This document shows, piece by piece, positions 59,952-64,000 of a stretch of DNA of 64,000 bases. The stretch lies in NCBI GenBank assembly GCA_963807225.1, contig CAWEAD010000005.1, positions 62,001 to 126,000 of the forward strand, written 5' to 3'. The notes under the pieces were generated by a model. That model searched no databases and was not told where the DNA came from. It worked only from the letters and a program-made list of their open reading frames with translations. A program made the translations under genes and the position numbers. How positions within the stretch are numbered: the stretch's first letter is position 1; each line of letters begins with the position of its first letter. This DNA is from JAGVGT01 sp963807225. GTDB taxonomy: Bacteria > Desulfobacterota > Desulfobulbia > Desulfobulbales > JAGXFP01.

Positions 59952-61970
59952 TCAGTGTGAAATGAACTGCTTGGATATCTTCACCAAACCACCGGCAAAG
60001 GTTCCGTCGGAAGGATTATCGGACGAGTCATCGCGCCAGACGGTGTAACGCAGATCAAGCCCCAGCCCCCAGCCTCGTCCCAAGGCATAAGAGCTGTCCA
60101 AGCGCACGTTGTATTCCTCTGTTTTGAGTACAGAAATATACGCGATTTTATCGGTATTGAAAATCAAACTACCGAGAGTTACCGGAGAACTCGGATAGTA
60201 ATAACCTCGGCTGATCGTATAATCAGCGGAGCCGTTAAAACTGAGTCTCTTGGTCGGTAATACCATGAAGTTCACGGCTAAGTTATGTGCCCTCTGGCGG
60301 TCCCAGTAATCCTTATCAATCACCGCAGCACCGAAATTGGTTTCCCATGCCAGGTCCCGCCACTGCTCCCACTTCATGTAGGTATAGGTGGGGGTAATGG
60401 TAACCTTGTCACTTAAAGAAAACGACACACTAGCCATATATTGCTGGTTCAGGGCGCTGCCATCTCCAGAGTTTGATACGCCGCCTGACATACGGTTATG
60501 TGAGGTGTCGTCTTTGGTTGCATCGCCGCTCAGGAATGCGGAGATACTGGGAGTAATCGACCAGGCAAGGCCCAGATTGAAATAGTTGCGGTGGTCAGGA
60601 TCATTGTTTACCGGTTCGATAAGCGCCTCGTTGCCTAAATCGGTGTCGAGGTTGGTATTCCGGTACTTACCGGTAATTCTAACCTTGGGGATTGCCCAGT
60701 TGGTGAAACCGACCTCGTATATGTTCCTGGTCTGCTTTGGTGGTCGCGCCCAGTTTTCAGCCGACTGATCCTCGACCTTCTTGATCTGGTTAGTGTACTG
60801 TAAGCTGACGTTGGTCTTTGGAATCAAGCTATAGCGCATGCGCAGGCTGGCGGTATCGGTCTTCGACTCTACGCCCGGAAGTACGGGATAGACCACATTC
60901 CTGAGACTGACTGTCGTCGGAGCTGCCGCCTCGTTCTTTTGGCTCCTGTACTTGGCGGTGAATGACATATAGGCGACCGGAAGCCATACCACTTCCCCAA
61001 AGCCCAGGGTGTTTTCCGCCTCAGCCTGGCTGGTTTCATTGGTTTTATCAATTTTCGAGAAGGTGGCTGAAGCAAAAAGGCGACCGGTGTGCGAGGTATG
61101 CACCTTGACCGTATTGGTGTTGGCCTTCAGCTCCGGCGTCACATTGTGCACTGTTGTGCCTAAACTGTATGCATAGGTCGGGGCAGCCACATCGGAATCG
61201 AACTTCCGGTTTTGATGCGAGATATCCAATTCAATCGGCCCCAAGTGGACGTTGGAGCCGATTCCGATCTCCTGCTTCTCCTGATCGATCTCTCGGGATT
61301 CCGATACCCGGACCGGGCCAGGTCCACCGATGAAGTAACCACTGCCGCCCAGAAAAAGAGACTGCCGTTTCCCTTTGCGTTTGACGATCTCGCCGACCGT
61401 ATACAGATGCAGGGGAAAGTTGGGGGCCTTCAAGCGTACTCGGTACTCGTCGATATCCACCCGCAGGCCGTAATCGTCAACCAGGGCATCGTTGATCTCC
61501 ACGTCATTACCGGTGGCGCCAACAACTGGATTAAAATCATAGATCTTAACATTGTCCAGGTTATGAAATAGACGCCTGGACACCAGCCTCATCTGCAGAT
61601 AATCCTTGAATGAATATCGCAGATCGCCGAACCAGTCGTTGTTGTTGTAGAAGTCGAACTCCAGGTGATAGCGGTTCGGCAGGGGCGCCCCTTTGAACAG
61701 AACGCCGCCGCTGGCCGAACCGTCCAGAGAATAAAATTCCGATGCCTTTAAGGTGCCCAGACGCCCGGCCGCCTCCGCCAAGGCCGGTTTTTGCTTATCG
61801 GCAAAACCGCGATTGACTGAGTTGTCGGTCTCATTGAAGTAGCCGCCTACCCAGATATTGGCTACGGTTTCTACTTCCTCCTTCAAATCTGCGTAATCTG
61901 CCCGGCAGATCGTGGCCCCTAGCGGACACAAAATTGCAAAAGCAGTTAAGGAAATGATCAGTTTTTTCAT
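59952..61970 (-). CDS. outer-membrane beta-barrel of an MtrB/PioB-like conduit
   Basis: About 672 residues: signal peptide (MKKLIISLTAFAILCPLGAT, cleaved near C-R-A) and a long stretch of alternating amphipathic strands throughout (for example YHLEFDFYNNNDWFGDLRYS, GLAWSITPSISAFLSGDATK and YMASVSFSLSDKVTITPTYT), ending in F-I-S-H. Large barrels of this form sheathe a decaheme cytochrome and let electrons cross the outer membrane. ATG 61970 overlaps the cytochrome stop (ATGA), proving coupled translation. The longer frame upstream covers the cytochrome end and is not native. Similarity to MtrB itself is weak by eye, so the assignment rests largely on the gene pair. Confidence 0.82.
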   Translation of the reverse strand: MKKLIISLTAFAILCPLGATICRADYADLKEEVETVANIWVGGYFNETDNSVNRGFADKQKPALAEAAGRLGTLKASEFYSLDGSASGGVLFKGAPLPNRYHLEFDFYNNNDWFGDLRYSFKDYLQMRLVSRRLFHNLDNVKIYDFNPVVGATGNDVEINDALVDDYGLRVDIDEYRVRLKAPNFPLHLYTVGEIVKRKGKRQSLFLGGSGYFIGGPGPVRVSESREIDQEKQEIGIGSNVHLGPIELDISHQNRKFDSDVAAPTYAYSLGTTVHNVTPELKANTNTVKVHTSHTGRLFASATFSKIDKTNETSQAEAENTLGFGEVVWLPVAYMSFTAKYRSQKNEAAAPTTVSLRNVVYPVLPGVESKTDTASLRMRYSLIPKTNVSLQYTNQIKKVEDQSAENWARPPKQTRNIYEVGFTNWAIPKVRITGKYRNTNLDTDLGNEALIEPVNNDPDHRNYFNLGLAWSITPSISAFLSGDATKDDTSHNRMSGGVSNSGDGSALNQQYMASVSFSLSDKVTITPTYTYMKWEQWRDLAWETNFGAAVIDKDYWDRQRAHNLAVNFMVLPTKRLSFNGSADYTISRGYYYPSSPVTLGSLIFNTDKIAYISVLKTEEYNVRLDSSYALGRGWGLGLDLRYTVWRDDSSDNPSDGTFAGGLVKISKQFISH

Positions 61971-62968
61971 CTTGTCAAAGTCCCCCCCGTAATACCTGGT
62001 GTGTCGCTGCCGTGTATATTTGAATGGCAATCGGTGCATCTGGTGTAAAACATGGCCTTGGAACCAAGACTGTCGTTGCTGTTCGGATGCTCGGGATGGC
62101 ACTGTTTGCAGAGGAACGGCCCGCGCAGTTTCAAGAGATTGTTATTCACCGAACCGTGCTGATTATGGCAGTTAGTGCACTGCTCGGTAACATCACTATG
62201 CTCGTATAGGAAAGGGCCAACTTTCTCGGGATGACAGCGCCCGCAAGTCTCTTTTTGAGTCATGCCGCGCAGATTTGAGGGGTTTTCAGTGCCATGTGGA
62301 TCATGGCAATCACTGCAGTATATCTTGCCCTCCTTGACAGGATGATGGCTGGGCAGGGAGAACTGGGCGCTGACATCGATGTGGCAGCTAAGGCATAAGC
62401 TGGCTACCTGTCGGGGCTCAGCAATCAAGTCAGCCCCGGCATGGATCGGATGGCAGCTGGAACAGGTAACTTCATTGGCGGCATGAATGCTGCCATTCCA
62501 GTTATGAATGTTAAAGGTGGCATTGCCGGTATGGCATTTAAGGCAAATCAAAGACTTGGCACCGGCCGGCAAGGTGCGATAATCAAGGAGATTTTCCCGG
62601 TGTGCTTTCAATATCTCCGGCCCGTCATTCTTGGGGTCAAGACCGGCGATGGCGTCCATCATTTCACTGGCCGGGCCATGGCATGATTCGCAATCGACGA
62701 TCATCATACCCGAAGATGATTGCGCCAATTGGTCACCCATGGTGCTAGCCTTAAAGTCCAAGGCTATCTTGTCGTGGGTATGGCAACCCTTGAGGCAGTT
62801 CTCGTTGCCGACATAATCAGCTGTCAACTTCCCGAACAGGAGTCTTTCATATTCCTTGACGGGCACAATGGGCTTTGTTTCCTTCAACTTGACACAACCG
62901 CCGACCAAAAAGGCGGTCAATAAAGCCATTAAAAATAACAGCTTCGCCCCATTCTCCTTGAAATTCAT
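61967..62968 (-). CDS. decaheme c-type cytochrome (DmsE/MtrA-like) lipoprotein
   Basis: About 333 residues with a lipoprotein signal (MNFKENGAKLLFLMALLTAF, lipobox V-G-G-C) and ten cysteine heme sites: the first is CLKGCH (CX3CH), the other nine are CXXCH (CESCH, CLKCH, CSSCH, CLSCH, CSDCH, CGRCH, CTNCH, CKQCH, CTDCH). DmsE/MtrA-type decahemes fit inside an outer-membrane barrel; the barrel gene follows with an ATGA overlap. It should carry electrons between periplasm and cell surface. ATG 62968 follows GGGGAGGAAG. The CX3CH site is unusual and may bind no heme or bind it with altered geometry. Confidence 0.88.
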   Translation of the reverse strand: MNFKENGAKLLFLMALLTAFLVGGCVKLKETKPIVPVKEYERLLFGKLTADYVGNENCLKGCHTHDKIALDFKASTMGDQLAQSSSGMMIVDCESCHGPASEMMDAIAGLDPKNDGPEILKAHRENLLDYRTLPAGAKSLICLKCHTGNATFNIHNWNGSIHAANEVTCSSCHPIHAGADLIAEPRQVASLCLSCHIDVSAQFSLPSHHPVKEGKIYCSDCHDPHGTENPSNLRGMTQKETCGRCHPEKVGPFLYEHSDVTEQCTNCHNQHGSVNNNLLKLRGPFLCKQCHPEHPNSNDSLGSKAMFYTRCTDCHSNIHGSDTPGITGGTLTR

Positions 62969-63120
62969 TTGCTTTCTTCCTCCCCTTGTTGATTGTCGCT
63001 TACAGCAAGGCAATACGCCGATCTGCCTGTCTTTCGCTTGCCATACCCCACAAATATTTGTCTTATATCAACTCCTTGCCATCCTTGCACCAGCAATTAC
63101 ATAACTCCTCGGGCATAAGA

Positions 63121-63158
63121 TAAAAAAACCCGCTCCCTTTGCGGGGCGGGTCATTTTC
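63121..63158 (-). terminator. rho-independent terminator
   Basis: On the minus strand GACCCGCCCCG and GGGAGCGGGT pair around CAAAG and are followed by seven T residues. It lies 150 bases after the disturbed small gene at 63309 and marks the end of its transcript. Confidence 0.8.
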
Positions 63159-63308
63159 AATAGTTGTTGTTTCATGGTAGACCACCCAATCAAATCTGGC
63201 GTCCAGCCGGGTATTGACGTTATGTAATTCTGATTTTCCGCCAATTTATAGGGGTAGCAAGGCTTGTCCCAGCGGCGTCTTGAAAGGCATGCCGTTGCCG
63301 TTCCAATT

Positions 63309-63560
63309 TTACTTGGCCTTGGTATACCAGGCTCGCAGCAACAGGTATTCGATAAAGGGCTGGATGTAGTAGGCGTCATACGTCTCGCCCTTGGTACTCG
63401 AGCAGCTGAAAAACACCGAAGGATCGGAGGGGCTAGCTGAACCTGACCGCATTCCTTTTTGAACAAGACATCATCGCCTCGGCCTGAAGAGGCAAAGTCC
63501 TGCAGACAAAGAGCCACGATAAACAATGAGTCTTTCTTCAAGGTCTCCCCCACTTCTGTA
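63309..63560 (-). pseudogene. frame-disturbed small exported protein
   Basis: The minus strand holds protein-like pieces in different frames: K-K-D-S-L-F-I-V-A-L-C-L (signal-like, near 63550-63510), then T-L-P-L-Q-A-E-A-M-M-S-C-S-K, and a clean C-terminal frame from ATG 63452 (MRSGSASPSDPSVFFS, then ETYDAYYIQPFIEYLLLRAW) to TAA 63309. Together they resemble a small exported protein of about 80 residues with two frameshifts. A strong terminator follows on the same strand. The family is unknown. Only the last 47 codons are certain as one frame. Confidence 0.4.
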
Positions 63561-63601
63561 ATTGTACCGACGAAAACAACTAACCAGAAACTTGCAGTCA
63601 A

Positions 63602-63857
63602 GATGTTGTTTTTATTGGAAATTTAGACAATCACAGCATAAATAGAATTTCTCTTTTCCCCCTTAACATTGCCATATTAATAGGTTATTTGATTTTGTAC
63701 AGTCAATATCATTATTTTTTCGCAATTAATATTTGATTATTCGTCCGAACATCATCTCAGGTTATTTAATGCAATAATCATCAAGAGCAAATATTCTCAA
63801 ACTGAATCCTCGACTAGCGGCAGGACAGGAGATTGCTACATTGTCATATAGCGTAAT
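63602..63857. other. AT-rich intergenic stretch
   Basis: About 255 bases, very AT-rich, between the hypE end and the disturbed small gene. No gene, repeat or clear terminator seen. Confidence 0.4.
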
Positions 63858-64000
63858 TCAACAGATGCGTGGCAATTGCTCACCCAAGGGCAAATCTAAT
63901 ACCTGCAGAACCCCGAGATTGTTCTTCAATGCCACTACCCCCGGGTGAGCCGCCACCACTTCTCCGACAACCTTCGCCTCACGGCCCAGTGGGTGATTGC
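63858..64000 (-). CDS. hypE: HypE, hydrogenase maturation protein, C-terminal end only
   Basis: From the window edge the minus strand reads N-H-P-L-G-R-E-A-K-V-V-G-E-V and finishes L-D-L-P-L-G-E-Q-L-P-R-I-C before TGA (63860..63858). H-P-L-G-R-[DE]-A with G-E-V and the terminal L-P-R-I-C is the signature of HypE. Its last cysteine receives a carbamoyl group from HypF and dehydrates it to thiocyanate, the source of the cyanide ligands in [NiFe] hydrogenases. Only about 46 residues are inside the window. The rest of a hyp cluster should lie just beyond the right edge. Confidence 0.88.
   Translation of the reverse strand, partial: NHPLGREAKVVGEVVAAHPGVVALKNNLGVLQVLDLPLGEQLPRIC

Overview
The window looks like a chromosomal segment of an anaerobic, electron-transferring bacterium of the former Deltaproteobacteria (Desulfobacterota). 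The grounds are multiheme c-type cytochromes next to an MtrB-like outer-membrane barrel, system II cytochrome c maturation (ResB/CcsB), a MucR regulator, FmdB and DUF2065 small proteins, the mercury-methylation pair hgcA-hgcB, an in-frame UGA that reads as selenocysteine, several sigma-54 promoters and the tail of the hydrogenase maturation gene hypE. The order or family is not fixed by what I can see. There are no rRNA genes, CRISPR arrays, insertion sequences or phage genes.

Layout. 1-0.7 kb: a frame-broken sxtJ, DUF5989, carbamoyltransferase cluster on the minus strand. 1.2-8.5 kb: a BamA/TamA-like protein, a frameshifted metallo-beta-lactamase-fold hydrolase, glucokinase, an ankyrin protein, an aldo-keto reductase, a PilZ protein, a periplasmic protein of unknown function and a BamE-like lipoprotein. 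9-12.8 kb: tRNA-Ser(CGA) and a three-gene kinase, lipoprotein, sigma-54 activator operon arranged like glrK-qseG-glrR. 13-18.6 kb: a sigma-54 promoter, a MopE-like repeat protein with one heme motif, and two neighbouring triple-rhodanese proteins, one with selenocysteine and one with cysteine and a heme motif. 18.8-24.6 kb: a glycosyltransferase-9-like protein, rfaE1, yicC, remA, gmk, rlmB and a GIN-domain protein. 24.6-32.9 kb, minus strand: murI-lolA-B12 radical SAM-cobD-yfcE, then an S1-domain protein, hgcA (frameshifted) and hgcB behind a Fur-box-like site, with mucR further upstream. 33.7-37.2 kb: fmdB, queA, DUF2065, two paralogous one-helix membrane proteins behind a sigma-54 promoter with tandem upstream sites, a PilZ protein and tRNA-Arg(CCT). 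37.4-46.4 kb: cysC, a membrane protein, nnrD/E, two CBS-domain proteins, fused pabB-pabC and a class A penicillin-binding protein. 46.5-50.1 kb: a tetraheme cytochrome, ccsB and resB behind a minus-strand sigma-54 promoter, and rpmB. 50.2-55.5 kb, minus strand: a RelA/SpoT enzyme, proS and ispG. 56.1-58.1 kb: Sel1-repeat coding sequence broken by a frameshift. 58.4-63 kb, minus strand: a four-gene unit of decaheme cytochrome, outer-membrane barrel, ABC_sub_bind solute-binding protein and coiled-coil protein. 63.3-64 kb: a frame-disturbed small gene and the last codons of hypE.

Functional threads. (1) Extracellular electron transfer: the decaheme/barrel pair, the tetraheme cytochrome and the cytochrome maturation operon. 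(2) Corrinoid and mercury chemistry: hgcAB close to cobD and a B12-binding radical SAM protein. (3) Periplasmic sulfur or selenium chemistry: the rhodanese pair. (4) Sigma-54 control: one activator and three promoter matches. The strongest observations are the Sec-rhodanese with its SECIS-like hairpin, the hgcAB pair with an altered cap-helix motif, and the sigma-54-driven pair of small membrane proteins. Six places show single-base frame breaks (left edge, 2.73, 25.14, 56.8, 59.9 and 63.5 kb). They may be real gene decay or indel errors, and raw reads would decide.
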